A stretch of 25,555 nt of DNA from DATMNI01 sp035570275 (GTDB taxonomy: Bacteria; Acidobacteriota; Terriglobia; Bryobacterales; Bryobacteraceae), in the NCBI GenBank assembly GCA_035570275.1, contig DATMNI010000288.1, positions 1 to 25,555 of the forward strand, written 5' to 3'. The translations under genes and the position numbers were made by a program. The notes below the pieces were generated by a model, which searched no databases, was not told the DNA's origin, and saw only the letters and a program-made list of their open reading frames with translations. Below, piece after piece: positions 14,151 to 22,249 of the stretch (the stretch's first letter is position 1; the number at the start of each line of letters is the position of its first letter).

Positions 14151-17100
14151 CTTCTGAGGCGGACGTTATTCACCAGCCCCAGAGCTAGAAAATCCGTCCA
14201 GACGCTCGAACCGCCAAAACTCATGAAAGGAAGCGGAATGCCCGTCACGGGCATCAGCCCCACCACCATTCCGACGTTGATCAGCATGTGGTAGAGGAAC
14301 AAAGCCGCCACCCCCATACAGATGTACATACCGACTCGGTCGGGCGCCGTCTGCGCATTCTGCACAATGCGCATGATCAGCACGAAAAACAACGCCAACA
14401 TCACTACCACGCCGACGAACCCATGCTCCTCGGCGAACGCCGAAAAGATGAAGTCCTTGTGCGGCACCGGCAGAAAACGAAGCTGCGTCTGGGTCCCCTT
14501 GGTCACTCCCTTGCCGAACATGCCGCCCGCGCCAACTGCAATCTGGGACTGGATCAACTGATATCCCTTCCCCTGCGGGTCCCGCTCGGGATCCAGGAAC
14601 CCCACCAACCGCGCCTTCTGGTAATCCGGCAAATAAACGTAACTTACCGGAAGCACAACCGCCGTCACTACGGCTATGGCGGCGATATACTTCCAATTCA
14701 AACCAGCGAGAAACGCTCCCGCGATCAATACGGCTACATACGCCAACGCCGTGCCCAAATCGGGCTGCTTCAAAACCAAAGCCGTGGGAATGAGCACCAA
14801 ACCCGCCAGCTTCAAGCACTCCCGAATCTCCAATTCATCTGTCTTCGAGTCGGTCAGGTAGCGGGCTACCAACAATATTATCACCAGCTTCACGAATTCC
14901 GAAACCTGCAAGTGAATTCCGCCGCCGAGCGGAATCCAGCGCCGCGACCCGTACACCTTATCCCCCACCAGGAACGTGATCGTCAGAGCCACCACCGACC
15001 CGATGTACAGTATCGGAACATAACGCAGCAGCGAGTGATAATCGAACGCCAGCAGTATCCACATGAACAGCAGGCCGCCGATCACGTAGACGATCTGCTT
15101 CCACCAGGCAGATTGGTAATCCGTCTCGCGCGTGGCGCTGTAGATTTGCAGAACCCCGACCGAGCTAATCAGCAGCACGATGACCAGGGCCGTCCAGTCG
15201 ATATCGCGTGGTGACAGGTAGCGGGGCATTTCAGTCGGGTGGCCGGTAGGTTGAAAGCGGTGGCCGGTGGCCGGTGGCCGGTTGGCGGCCTCGACATCCC
15301 GATCCGGGGTAGACGGGGCCTGAGCTTCCATGTAGGCCGCGTCAACGATGGAGGCTGTCTTAACCGGCCATTGGCCACCGGCCACCGGCCACCGTTCTTG
15401 GGCTGCCTTAACCGGCCACTGGCCACCGGCCACCGGCCACCGTTCTTGGGCTGCCATAACCGGCCACCGGCCACCGGCCACCGGCCACTGATTCATGCCA
15501 CCGGCCACCGGCCACAGGGATCCGGCATCCGGCATCTGCTTGGCACTGGCCGTCACCACCTGCCCGCCCCCGGCCAGCCGCGCCTTCTTGTCGAAATACA
15601 CCTTCAGCACATCACGCACCACGGGCACGGCCAAATAGCTCTCGCCGCCGTGCTCGTACAGCGCCACCACTACAATCTCCGGGGCCGCGCGCGGCGCGAA
15701 GCCCACGAACCACGCGTTGTCCTTCAGGTTCTTGTCCGGACCGCGGCTCTTCACGAATTCGGCCGACGCCACCTGCGCGGTGCCGGTCTTGCCACAGACC
15801 TCGACGTTCGGCAGCCTCCCGCGCACGCCGGTTCCGCCGCCTTCGTTCACCACGCCGTACATGCCATCGATGACGTCCTTCAGGTTGTCCGCATTCAAGC
15901 TCCACTCGCTCGGCTTTTCCGTCTGGTTGCCGGCCTTGGTCAAATGGGGATGATGCCACACACCGCCGACCGCCAGGCCACCGATCGCCCGGGCCATCTC
16001 GATCGGCGTCACCGTCAGCGCGCCCTGCCCGATCGACACCGAGATGACCTCCCCGGCGTACCACGGCTGGTGAAAGGTGCGCTGCTTCCATTGCCGCGAA
16101 GGCATCGTGCCGGCCAGTTCGTGGGGCAGGTCGATGCCCGTCGGGTGGCCGTACCCCACCAGGTCGCCGTAGAAGGAAATCGGATCGATCCCCATCTTGT
16201 TGCCGACCGTGTAGAAGTACGTGTCGCAGGACATCACAATGCCCTTGTGCAACTGAACCGTCCCGTGGCCGGTCTTCAGATGGCAGCGGTAGAAACGGCC
16301 GTAGAACGAGGCGCCGCCGGGACAGTGCACCGTGTAGCTGGTGGCGTTGATGTTGCCAGTCTCCAGGGCCGCGATGGCCATGATCGGCTTAAAGGTGGAT
16401 CCCGGCGCCTGGGCTTCCTGAATGGCGCGGTTCATCATCGGCTTGTCCGGATTGTCGGCAATCTCGCGCCAGTCTTTGTTCTTAATGCGCACCGCGAATT
16501 TATTCGAGTCGAATGCCGGCCGGCTCACCATCGCCAGCACTTCGCCCGAGCGCGGGTCCAGCGCCACCACCGAGCCGTTCTTGCCGTCCATCGAGAGTTC
16601 CGCCGCCGCCTGCAGATCCAGATCGATGGTCAGTTGCAAATCCTTGCCAGGTATTGCCGGCTTGATGCCAATCTCCTTGCGCACCTGGCCGCGGTTATCC
16701 ACCACCACCTGCCGCTGGCCATCCACGCCCATCAGGGTATCGTTATACTGGCGCTCGATTCCGAACTTGCCCACCACGTCGCCCGGATTGTATTTGGCGA
16801 ACTCCGGTAGGTCCAGTTCCTCTTCGCTGATTTCACCGGTATAGCCGATCACGTGGGCCATCATGCCATTCTGTGGGTAGAGGCGGCGCTGCGCCTGAAT
16901 CAGCACCAGTTCGGGGAAGAAATCGTGGTGCGAAGCCACGAAGGAGAGGTCGGCCGGCGACAATTCTTCCTTGATGACGATGGGCACGTACTTAGGCTGC
17001 CTGCGGAAACGGCTAAAGCGCAGTTGCAAGTCCATATAATCCAGATCGAGCCCCTGGGCGATAGGCCGCAGGTGCTCCTCCTTCACCAGTTCGCGCGCCA

Positions 17101-17398
17101 GAATCAAGGTGAATGACGAGTGATTGTCCACAATCACGCGCCCGTCGCGGTCCAGAATTCGCCCGCGCGGCGCCAGCACCGGTACCGACTTGACGCTGTT
17201 CTGCTGCGCCCGCTCGTCGTACATTTCCTGGTTCTGCACCTGCAGCCGCCAGAACCCCGAAATCAGAAACAGGAAGATGAGGACCGTAGCGTACTGAAAG
17301 ACAGCGATCTTCCCCGCCGCGAACCTGGTATCGTCGCGCAGGGGCGGTTTATCGGAAACGAGCTGTTCGAGATTTGGATCGACCGGGGGGAGGCTCAC
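14138..17398 (-). CDS. mrdA-rodA: Fused penicillin-binding protein 2 - RodA peptidoglycan synthase
   Basis: This is one 1,086-residue frame from GTG 17398. It opens with a cytoplasmic tail and a membrane anchor (about 31-47). The PBP2 dimerisation region follows (VLAPRGRILDRDGRVIVDNH), then the transpeptidase with S334-T-F-K337, SCD at 390-392 and KTG at 537-539. Homology ends near residue 620. Residues 629-680 are WPVAGG-type repeats. M724 (MPRYLSPRDIDWTALVIVLL) opens RodA, a multi-pass SEDS glycosyltransferase with D982 (PHKDFIFSAFAEE), equal to residue 259 of RodA alone and the expected catalytic Asp. Together the domains polymerise and cross-link lateral-wall peptidoglycan in the elongasome. 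Normally these are two genes; here no stop separates them. M724 has no clear ribosome binding site, so a true fusion is plausible. Internal initiation at M724 cannot be excluded. mreBCD are not upstream; gapA is divergent. Confidence 0.9.
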   Translation of the reverse strand: MSLPPVDPNLEQLVSDKPPLRDDTRFAAGKIAVFQYATVLIFLFLISGFWRLQVQNQEMYDERAQQNSVKSVPVLAPRGRILDRDGRVIVDNHSSFTLILARELVKEEHLRPIAQGLDLDYMDLQLRFSRFRRQPKYVPIVIKEELSPADLSFVASHHDFFPELVLIQAQRRLYPQNGMMAHVIGYTGEISEEELDLPEFAKYNPGDVVGKFGIERQYNDTLMGVDGQRQVVVDNRGQVRKEIGIKPAIPGKDLQLTIDLDLQAAAELSMDGKNGSVVALDPRSGEVLAMVSRPAFDSNKFAVRIKNKDWREIADNPDKPMMNRAIQEAQAPGSTFKPIMAIAALETGNINATSYTVHCPGGASFYGRFYRCHLKTGHGTVQLHKGIVMSCDTYFYTVGNKMGIDPISFYGDLVGYGHPTGIDLPHELAGTMPSRQWKQRTFHQPWYAGEVISVSIGQGALTVTPIEMARAIGGLAVGGVWHHPHLTKAGNQTEKPSEWSLNADNLKDVIDGMYGVVNEGGGTGVRGRLPNVEVCGKTGTAQVASAEFVKSRGPDKNLKDNAWFVGFAPRAAPEIVVVALYEHGGESYLAVPVVRDVLKVYFDKKARLAGGGQVVTASAKQMPDAGSLWPVAGGMNQWPVAGGRWPVMAAQERWPVAGGQWPVKAAQERWPVAGGQWPVKTASIVDAAYMEAQAPSTPDRDVEAANRPPATGHRFQPTGHPTEMPRYLSPRDIDWTALVIVLLISSVGVLQIYSATRETDYQSAWWKQIVYVIGGLLFMWILLAFDYHSLLRYVPILYIGSVVALTITFLVGDKVYGSRRWIPLGGGIHLQVSEFVKLVIILLVARYLTDSKTDELEIRECLKLAGLVLIPTALVLKQPDLGTALAYVAVLIAGAFLAGLNWKYIAAIAVVTAVVLPVSYVYLPDYQKARLVGFLDPERDPQGKGYQLIQSQIAVGAGGMFGKGVTKGTQTQLRFLPVPHKDFIFSAFAEEHGFVGVVVMLALFFVLIMRIVQNAQTAPDRVGMYICMGVAALFLYHMLINVGMVVGLMPVTGIPLPFMSFGGSSVWTDFLALGLVNNVRLRRFVN
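15361..15516. repeat. 48-bp tandem repeat in the PBP2-RodA linker
   Basis: The unit starting TAACCGGCCA at 15361 recurs at 15409 and 15457 (period exactly 48 bp). It continues as partial CCGGCCAC repeats to 15516. On the coding strand each unit gives 16 residues, WPVAGGQ plus WPVKAAQER. A related GGCCGGTGGCC tract in another frame lies at about 15237-15285 and encodes NRPPATGHR-like sequence just before M724. Confidence 0.9.
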
Positions 17399-17404
17399 AG
17401 CAAC

Positions 17405-17419
17405 GCGCGGAACCCGCGC
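17405..17419. promoter_or_regulatory. Hairpin just upstream of the mrdA GTG start
   Basis: GCGCGG-AAC-CCGCGC is a perfect 6-bp stem ending 7 bp from the start codon. No Shine-Dalgarno is visible in the remaining gap, so this hairpin may affect translation start. A TACTAT element further upstream on the minus strand (about 17424-17429) could be a -10 box. Confidence 0.3.
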
Positions 17420-17483
17420 TTAAATAGTAGCATAGGCATTCTTGCCTGTGTTGGTTTCAGCATTCGCCGGACCCAGGGTCGCT

Positions 17484-17525
17484 CTGACAAGCTGCCCCTG
17501 ACAAGCTGCCGGTTACAAGCCGCCG
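17484..17525. repeat. 14-bp tandem repeat, three copies
   Basis: CTGACAAGCTGCCC, CTGACAAGCTGCCG and the degenerate GTTACAAGCCGCCG lie end to end in the divergent region between mrdA and gapA. Confidence 0.8.
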
Positions 17526-17567
17526 TACGAGGGCGTTCATTTCAGAGTCGATTATCCCGTTGTCCGG

Positions 17568-17595
17568 TTGCTCCCGATACCCGTATCCTGATAAC
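17568..17595 (+). promoter_or_regulatory. Possible gapA promoter
   Basis: TTGCTC (17568-17573) and GATAAC (17590-17595) are spaced 16 bp apart, about 42 bp before the gapA start. Both boxes are imperfect sigma-70 matches. Confidence 0.35.
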
Positions 17596-17636
17596 CTGAT
17601 CTGTAACCCTATACCGCATTTAAAACAGGAGAATCA

Positions 17637-18644
17637 ATGGCAGTCAAAGTTGGCATTAATGGCTTCGGCCGCATCGGCCGGAATGTCGTCCGCGCCGGTT
17701 TGCACCGGAGCGACGTGGAATTTGTAGCGGTCAACGATCTTACCGATACCAAGACGCTGGCGCATCTTCTGAAGTACGATTCCGTGCTCGGGCAGTTGCC
17801 GGAAACCATTACGCATGACGATCACTCCATCACCATCGGCGGCAGGACCATCCAGGTCTTCAAGTCCAAAGATCCCGGGGAATTGGATTGGAATTCGGCG
17901 GGCGCGCAAGTCGTGATCGAATCCACCGGCTTCTTCACCGATGCCAAGGACGCCTGCAAGCACCTGCGCGGCTCGGTGAAAAAGGTCATCATCTCGGCGC
18001 CGGCCAAGAACGAAGACGTCACCCTGGTTCTGGGCGTGAATGACGCCGCGTACGATCCGGCCCGGCACAGCATTATCTCCAATGCATCCTGCACCACCAA
18101 CTGTCTGGGGCCGGTGGTGAAAGTTCTAGACGAGGCCTTCGGCGTACAGAAGGGCCAGATGACCACCATCCACAGCTATACCAACGATCAGAAAGTCCTG
18201 GATTTTCCGCACAAAGACCTGCGCCGCGCCCGCGCCGCCGCCCTGAACATGATCCCCACTACCACTGGCGCCGCCAAGGCCATCGGACTGGTGCTGCCGC
18301 ACTTGAAGGGCAAGCTGGATGGCTATTCGATGCGCGTTCCCACGCCGGACGTTTCGGTGGTGGATCTGGTGGCCATCCTGAACACGCCCACCACTACCGC
18401 CGCCGTCAACGCTGCGTTAAAAGCCGCGTCAGAGGGTGAGTTGAAGGGCATTCTGGGCTACACGGAAGACCCGGTGGTGTCCACCGATATGTTGCGCAAT
18501 TCCAACAGTTCCATCGTGGATGCCGAGATGACCAAGGTGCTGGACGGCAACCTGGTCAAGGTGGTTTCCTGGTACGACAACGAGTGGGGCTATTCCTGCC
18601 GCGTGGTGGATCTGGTGGCTTTCCTGGAGGCCAAGGGGCTGTAA
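17637..18644 (+). CDS. gapA: Glyceraldehyde-3-phosphate dehydrogenase, type I
   Basis: This encodes 335 residues, the usual length. An AGGAGA ribosome binding site lies 5-6 nt before the ATG. The NAD-binding Rossmann motif is at the N-terminus (VKVGINGFGRIGRNVVRAG), with VNDLTD at the end of the second strand (D favours NAD). The catalytic Cys is C152 in SNASCTTNC, the base His is in TTIHSYTNDQ, and the substrate-site loop TTTGAAKAIG and the C-terminal WYDNEWGYS are intact. It makes 1,3-bisphosphoglycerate from glyceraldehyde 3-phosphate, phosphate and NAD in glycolysis, and runs in reverse in gluconeogenesis. It is transcribed divergently from mrdA-rodA; pgk, a common neighbour, is not downstream. 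Confidence 0.97.
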   Translation: MAVKVGINGFGRIGRNVVRAGLHRSDVEFVAVNDLTDTKTLAHLLKYDSVLGQLPETITHDDHSITIGGRTIQVFKSKDPGELDWNSAGAQVVIESTGFFTDAKDACKHLRGSVKKVIISAPAKNEDVTLVLGVNDAAYDPARHSIISNASCTTNCLGPVVKVLDEAFGVQKGQMTTIHSYTNDQKVLDFPHKDLRRARAAALNMIPTTTGAAKAIGLVLPHLKGKLDGYSMRVPTPDVSVVDLVAILNTPTTTAAVNAALKAASEGELKGILGYTEDPVVSTDMLRNSNSSIVDAEMTKVLDGNLVKVVSWYDNEWGYSCRVVDLVAFLEAKGL

Positions 18645-18649
18645 CTGGC

Positions 18650-18683
18650 CTGGCGCGAGAGCCGGGCTGGCGCGAGAACCGGG
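18650..18683. repeat. 17-bp tandem repeat after gapA
   Basis: CTGGCGCGAGAGCCGGG is followed directly by CTGGCGCGAGAACCGGG, 5 bp after the gapA stop codon. One base differs between copies. It does not form a convincing terminator. Confidence 0.85.
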
Positions 18684-18721
18684 CCTGTAACATCGGCACT
18701 TGGAAAATCATCATTACCTGC

Positions 18722-19099
18722 ATGAAAACTCTCTTACTGAGCGCCCTGCTGGGCCTCTTTGCATTCGCGGCGTTTGCCGCCGACGTCACGGGGAAGTGGA
18801 CCGCGGAGGTCCCTGGACGGGGCGGCAACATGCAGACCAACACGTTTGTCCTCAAGGCCGATGGCGCCAAGTTGACCGGCACCCTGAGCGGTGGCCGCGG
18901 CGGCGACGCCGAGCTTACGGATGGCAAGATCGATGGTGACAACATTTCATTTGTGGTAGTACGCACATTCGGCGACAACACCATCAAACAGACCTACAAG
19001 GGTGCGGTTTCGGGCGATACCATCAAGTTCACCCGGACCATGGAAGGCGGACAGGGCGGGGGCCAACCGGTCGAATTTACCGCGAAGAAGGCCAACTGA
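18722..19099 (+). CDS. Small secreted protein, lipocalin-like beta fold
   Basis: This encodes 125 residues. I chose ATG 18722 because it opens a clean signal peptide (MKTLLLSALLGLFAFAAFAA, cleaved before DVTGKW). The frame is open further upstream into the end of gapA, but that part is not plausible. The mature protein shows repeated beta-strand pairs: VTGKWTAEV, TFVLKADGAKLTGTLSG, ITDGK-like ELTDGKIDGDNISFVVV, KQTYKGAVSGDTIKFTR. This pattern is common in small periplasmic proteins of acidobacteria and planctomycetes and resembles a lipocalin-like barrel. The ligand and role are unknown. No Shine-Dalgarno is clear. Its stop is 8 bp from the end of the convergent terC gene. Confidence 0.8.
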   Translation: MKTLLLSALLGLFAFAAFAADVTGKWTAEVPGRGGNMQTNTFVLKADGAKLTGTLSGGRGGDAELTDGKIDGDNISFVVVRTFGDNTIKQTYKGAVSGDTIKFTRTMEGGQGGGQPVEFTAKKAN

Positions 19100-19107
19100 G
19101 CACGCGG

Positions 19108-19770
19108 TTAGCGCGAACACATCCGCCGGCCAACCAGCACGTAAGCAATCGCCAGCGCGGCCTCCACTCCGTATCTCACGGCCTCCGAAGGCGCCAGCGA
19201 GCGGGTGATGAACCCGTCGGTCATGATCATGTCGCCGCCCACTTTGCCCAGGAGCCCGGCCCCCAGGTAGATGGTTGCGGGGTACCGGTCCATCACTTTC
19301 GAAAGCAGGTTGCTCGACATCACTACGAACGGAATGCTCAGGGCCAGGCCGAACGCGATCAGCCAGAAGTTCCCGTTGGACGCGCCGGCAATGGCGAGAA
19401 TGTTGTCCGTGGACATCGTGAGATCGGCCACCACGATGTACCAGATGGCCTGCCAGAAACGGTGCGGCGCGGGCACGGAGTCCGGCTTCGCACTGGCATC
19501 CACCAGCACCCTGTGCGCAATCCATAGAATCAGCAGGCCGCCTGCCAGCTTCACGTACTCGATCTGGAGAATCCGCGCAGCCACCACGGTCAGGCCGATC
19601 CTGAGCAGCACGGCCGCCGCGGCGCCACCCGCGATGCCGATGCGCCGCTCGCGTGGCGGAAGCGAGCGCACCGCCATGGCGATCACCAGCGCATTGTCGC
19701 CCGCCAGCAGCAGGTCGATCAGGACGATCGAGAGCCCGCTCAGCAGGAAATGCATGCTCTTCCAATCCAC
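19108..19770 (-). CDS. TerC-family integral membrane protein (YjbE/YkoY type)
   Basis: This encodes 220 residues with about seven hydrophobic segments. The two TerC signatures are present: LIDLLLAGDNALVIAMAV near the N-terminus, and VVADLTMSTDNILAIAGAS in the middle. Each has the conserved acidic DN pair in the membrane, thought to bind metal. Family members have been linked to manganese export and metalation of secreted proteins, and others to tellurite resistance. Substrate here is inferred only. It is the last gene of the leftward operon. ATG 19770 overlaps the end of ribF by 31 nt; ATG 19755 is an alternative start with a 16-nt overlap. Either fits translational coupling. Confidence 0.88.
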   Translation of the reverse strand: MDWKSMHFLLSGLSIVLIDLLLAGDNALVIAMAVRSLPPRERRIGIAGGAAAAVLLRIGLTVVAARILQIEYVKLAGGLLILWIAHRVLVDASAKPDSVPAPHRFWQAIWYIVVADLTMSTDNILAIAGASNGNFWLIAFGLALSIPFVVMSSNLLSKVMDRYPATIYLGAGLLGKVGGDMIMTDGFITRSLAPSEAVRYGVEAALAIAYVLVGRRMCSR

Positions 19771-20726
19771 GCCCTGGCGCGGCGAAAGTAGCTCTGCGCC
19801 GCGCCGACGTCTTTAAAGATCTGGCTCTTCAGCGCCTCCGGAGTCGGGAAGCGGCGCTCGTCGCGGACGCGCCAGAGGAACTCCACGCGGATGCGTCGCG
19901 GATCGCCGTCTTCAAGACGGCCTGTTGCGGCCTCATGGCTCAGCAGGAAGGTTTCGATCGAAAGCTCGTCGCTGGCGCCGAAAGTAGGCCGGAAGCCGAC
20001 GTTGGTGATGGAGTTCCACGCGCGCGCCGTGTCCAGGTCGTGCGTGCGGGTGACATAAACGCCGTTGGCGGGGATCAATTCGGCGGTGGTGGCCAGGTTC
20101 AGCGTGGGTACGGTCTGCCTGGAGCCGACGCCGCGCCCGCTGACCACTTCGCCTTCTAGAGCGTACGGCCGCTCCAGCAGGCGCGCGGCCTGCCCAACCT
20201 TGCCGGCGCGAAGCAACTCGCGAATCCCGCTGCTGCTCACCGTCCGTCCGCGGCACTTCACCGGCGAGACCACCTCGGTTTCGAAACCAAACTCCTGGCC
20301 CAGGCCGGCCAGCACCTGCACGTTGCCGGCCTGCCGGTGGCCGAAGCGGAAATTGTCGCCCACCAGCACCGCGCGCGCGTCCAACCGCTCCACCAGCAAC
20401 TGGCGAACGAAATCCGCCGGTTCCAGCGACGCCAGTTCGCGCGTGAACGGCAGAATCAGCACCTGCGCGACGCCTTCCTGCCCCATAAGCTGCGCGCGGC
20501 GTTCGGGCGACGTCATCAAAGGCGGCGTGCGCTGCGGCGCAACCACACGCGTTGGATGCGGATCGAACGTGAGCACCGAGGCCTTCCAGCCTTTTTCGTC
20601 CGCCATCGCCTTGAGACGCCGCAGAATGCGCCGATGGCCGAAATGCACGCCATCGAAATTGCCGATAGTAAGGGCGCTGGGGCCGAAATCGGCCGGCACC
20701 TCGGCGAGGCTGCGGTAAACCTTCAT
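19740..20726 (-). CDS. ribF: Bifunctional riboflavin kinase/FAD synthetase
   Basis: This encodes 328 residues, normal for RibF. The N-terminal FMN adenylyltransferase domain has GNFDGVHFGHRRILRRL (the nucleotidyl-transferase HxGH-like motif) and VGDNFRFGHRQAGN. The SSSGIRELL motif, corresponding to the ISSTxIR signature, is followed by the C-terminal riboflavin kinase domain with GRGVGSRQTVPTLNL and NGVYVT. The enzyme phosphorylates riboflavin to FMN and adenylates FMN to FAD. It starts 17 bp after the upstream hydrolase gene and overlaps terC at its end, so it is the third gene of a four-gene operon. The last residues (ARAWIGRACISC) lie in the overlap and may not be conserved. Confidence 0.95.
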   Translation of the reverse strand: MKVYRSLAEVPADFGPSALTIGNFDGVHFGHRRILRRLKAMADEKGWKASVLTFDPHPTRVVAPQRTPPLMTSPERRAQLMGQEGVAQVLILPFTRELASLEPADFVRQLLVERLDARAVLVGDNFRFGHRQAGNVQVLAGLGQEFGFETEVVSPVKCRGRTVSSSGIRELLRAGKVGQAARLLERPYALEGEVVSGRGVGSRQTVPTLNLATTAELIPANGVYVTRTHDLDTARAWNSITNVGFRPTFGASDELSIETFLLSHEAATGRLEDGDPRRIRVEFLWRVRDERRFPTPEALKSQIFKDVGAAQSYFRRARAWIGRACISC

Positions 20727-20743
20727 CCCCGGGTTTCCATTAC

Positions 20744-21535
20744 CTAGTCCTGGTGCGACTCGCCAATCTCAATCTCCAACCCGTCATAGGCCAGCCGGAT
20801 GTGCGGTGGCAGCAGGCTTTCGGCGCGCTCGTGAGCCAGATCGTGACAGATATGCGTGAAATATGCCCGCCGCGGCGACAGTTGCTCCACCGTCTTGACC
20901 GAGCGGTCCACGGTGGAATGCGTCGGATGCGGTTTGTAGCGCAAGGCATCCAGGAACAGCACATCCAGGTTCCGCAACTGGTCCATGGACGATTCCGGAA
21001 TCTCGCTGTGATCGGTCAGATAGGCGGCGGCGCCGAAACGGAATCCGTAGATGGTCTGCCGCCCATGCACCAGGGGAATGGGAAGGAACTCCAGGCCGAA
21101 CAGGTTGAACGGCGCTCCATCGATCAGGCGCGGGTCCAGTTGCGGAATGTTGCTCTCCTTCTTCACACCATCGAAAACATACTGGAAGCAGCGCCGGATC
21201 GCAGTCATGGTGTCCTCCGCGGCGAAGATCGGAATCTGCGTGCGCCGCCGGTAGTTGAAAGGCCGCACGTCGTCCAGGCCCATGATGTGGTCGGCATGCG
21301 CATGGGTGAACAGCACCGCGTCCAGACGTTCCATACGCGCCCGCAACGCCTGGGTCCGAAAATCGGGCGTGGTATCGATCAGGATGTTGTGGCGGTCGTA
21401 ACTGATCAGGATGGAAGGCCGCAACCGTTTGTCCCGGGGATCGTCGGACGTGCAGACGGAGCAATGACACCCGACAGTGGGCACCCCCACGCTGGTTCCG
21501 GAACCGAGGACGGTGATCTTCGCGGAAGGCTCCAC
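20744..21535 (-). CDS. MBL-fold metallohydrolase, PhnP-like
   Basis: This encodes 263 residues. The N-terminus ITVLGSGTSVGVPTVGC followed by HCSVCTS matches the PhnP/phosphodiesterase subgroup with its extra Cys cluster. The metal site is FTHAHADHIMGLDD (HxHxDH). Further ligands are in LVHGRQT, LTDHSEI (Asp) and YFTHICHDLAH. PhnP itself is a cyclic phosphodiesterase of phosphonate metabolism, but many relatives lie in genomes without phn genes. A general cyclic phosphodiesterase role is likely and the substrate is unknown. It begins 2 bp after the DUF1844 gene and precedes ribF by 17 bp. Confidence 0.88.
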   Translation of the reverse strand: MEPSAKITVLGSGTSVGVPTVGCHCSVCTSDDPRDKRLRPSILISYDRHNILIDTTPDFRTQALRARMERLDAVLFTHAHADHIMGLDDVRPFNYRRRTQIPIFAAEDTMTAIRRCFQYVFDGVKKESNIPQLDPRLIDGAPFNLFGLEFLPIPLVHGRQTIYGFRFGAAAYLTDHSEIPESSMDQLRNLDVLFLDALRYKPHPTHSTVDRSVKTVEQLSPRRAYFTHICHDLAHERAESLLPPHIRLAYDGLEIEIGESHQD

Positions 21536-21537
21536 AT

Positions 21538-21864
21538 TCAGGCTTTCTGCGCTGCCGCTTTGGCCGCCTGGTCCGAGATCTGGACAAAGCGGAACCGCAA
21601 TTCCGTGAGGGAGTTTTCCAGCAGCCGCCGTTCTTCCAGCGTCAGATTGCCTTTGGTCTTTTCCAGCAGGATGCCCATCAGGTCAATTGTGTGGCGCGCC
21701 ATCGCCAGTTCCGGCTCGGCCTTTTCCTCCTCGGCGAAAGGCATCATGCCAAGCTGCATCTCGCACTGCGCGCGCAGCGAGAGCACGAAGAACGTGAAGG
21801 ACGCCGGCGGCAGCGGAGGTCGATATTCTTCTTGGTTGGGGTCTTGGGTTTCCAGATCGCTCAT
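21538..21864 (-). CDS. DUF1844-family small protein
   Basis: This is about 108 residues from ATG 21864; ATG 21873 (MDVMSDLE) is an alternative, and a longer frame starting at 21951 has a poor, basic N-terminus. The core PASFTFFVLSLRAQCEMQLG then MMPFAEEEKAEPELAMARH and IDLMGILLEKTKGNLTLEER is the DUF1844 pattern: helical, with a conserved 'L..q...qLG' and a C-terminal helix. The function is unknown in all bacteria. It is typically found upstream of a PhnP-like hydrolase in acidobacteria, as here. It is the first gene of the leftward operon. Confidence 0.85.
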   Translation of the reverse strand: MSDLETQDPNQEEYRPPLPPASFTFFVLSLRAQCEMQLGMMPFAEEEKAEPELAMARHTIDLMGILLEKTKGNLTLEERRLLENSLTELRFRFVQISDQAAKAAAQKA

Positions 21865-21874
21865 CACGTCCATT

Positions 21875-21891
21875 CTACACCGCTGGTGTAG
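21875..21891. promoter_or_regulatory. Perfect palindrome ahead of the DUF1844 operon
   Basis: CTACACC-GCT-GGTGTAG is a perfect 7-bp inverted repeat directly upstream of the operon's start codons. It also lies in the gap towards the rightward HTH islet. It could be an operator or a leader hairpin. Confidence 0.4.
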
Positions 21892-21967
21892 TTGGACTGG
21901 TGGGGCGCAAACGAGAAGCGGGTCTTCGTGGCGTTTGGGTGTAGAACTCAAAGAGGTTTCTAGTTGG

Positions 21968-22249
21968 ATGGATTACGGCGAGTTGCGTGCCGTCCGACTC
22001 GGAAGCGTATTCCGGGTCGCTGAAGATGACCTCGAACGATTCCTAGCAGCGAGAGTTCACCATCCTGTCAACGGGGTCAAAGCCGCTCATTCTAATGGGG
22101 CAAATCACATGGATGAAGTACGTTTGGAGAAAACCTTCGCGGGAAGATCTCAATTCCGCGTTTCAGGAACGGTAAAGACCGGGCGAGAATCTGGCCAGGT
22201 AAGATGCCATCGGGTCTATTCTTCTGGCGTGAGTTTTTTGATCGAATGA
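21968..22249 (+). CDS. HTH (excisionase/MerR-like) protein, N-terminus uncertain
   Basis: This is 93 residues from ATG 21968. The start is uncertain because recognisable HTH sequence (LGVELKEVSSW) lies upstream in frame, with possible TTG starts. The sequence SSWMDYGELRAVRLGSVFRV followed by AEDDLERFLAARV is the second half of an HTH_17/excisionase-type domain: recognition helix, 'GELRAVRLGS' wing and 'DLERFL' helix. The first helix is missing or degraded. The rest (HMDEVRLEKTFAGRSQFRVS, then VKTGRESGQV) is unrecognised. Its end overlaps the next frame by 46 nt, which could mean coupling or a frameshift that split one gene in two. It is a possible regulator of the downstream islet. Confidence 0.55.
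   Translation: MDYGELRAVRLGSVFRVAEDDLERFLAARVHHPVNGVKAAHSNGANHMDEVRLEKTFAGRSQFRVSGTVKTGRESGQVRCHRVYSSGVSFLIE

Noticed and set aside
15239..16810. 523-codon open frame on the plus strand opposite PBP2
   Set aside because: Mirror of the conserved transpeptidase; His/Arg-rich and featureless, explained by GC-rich third positions.
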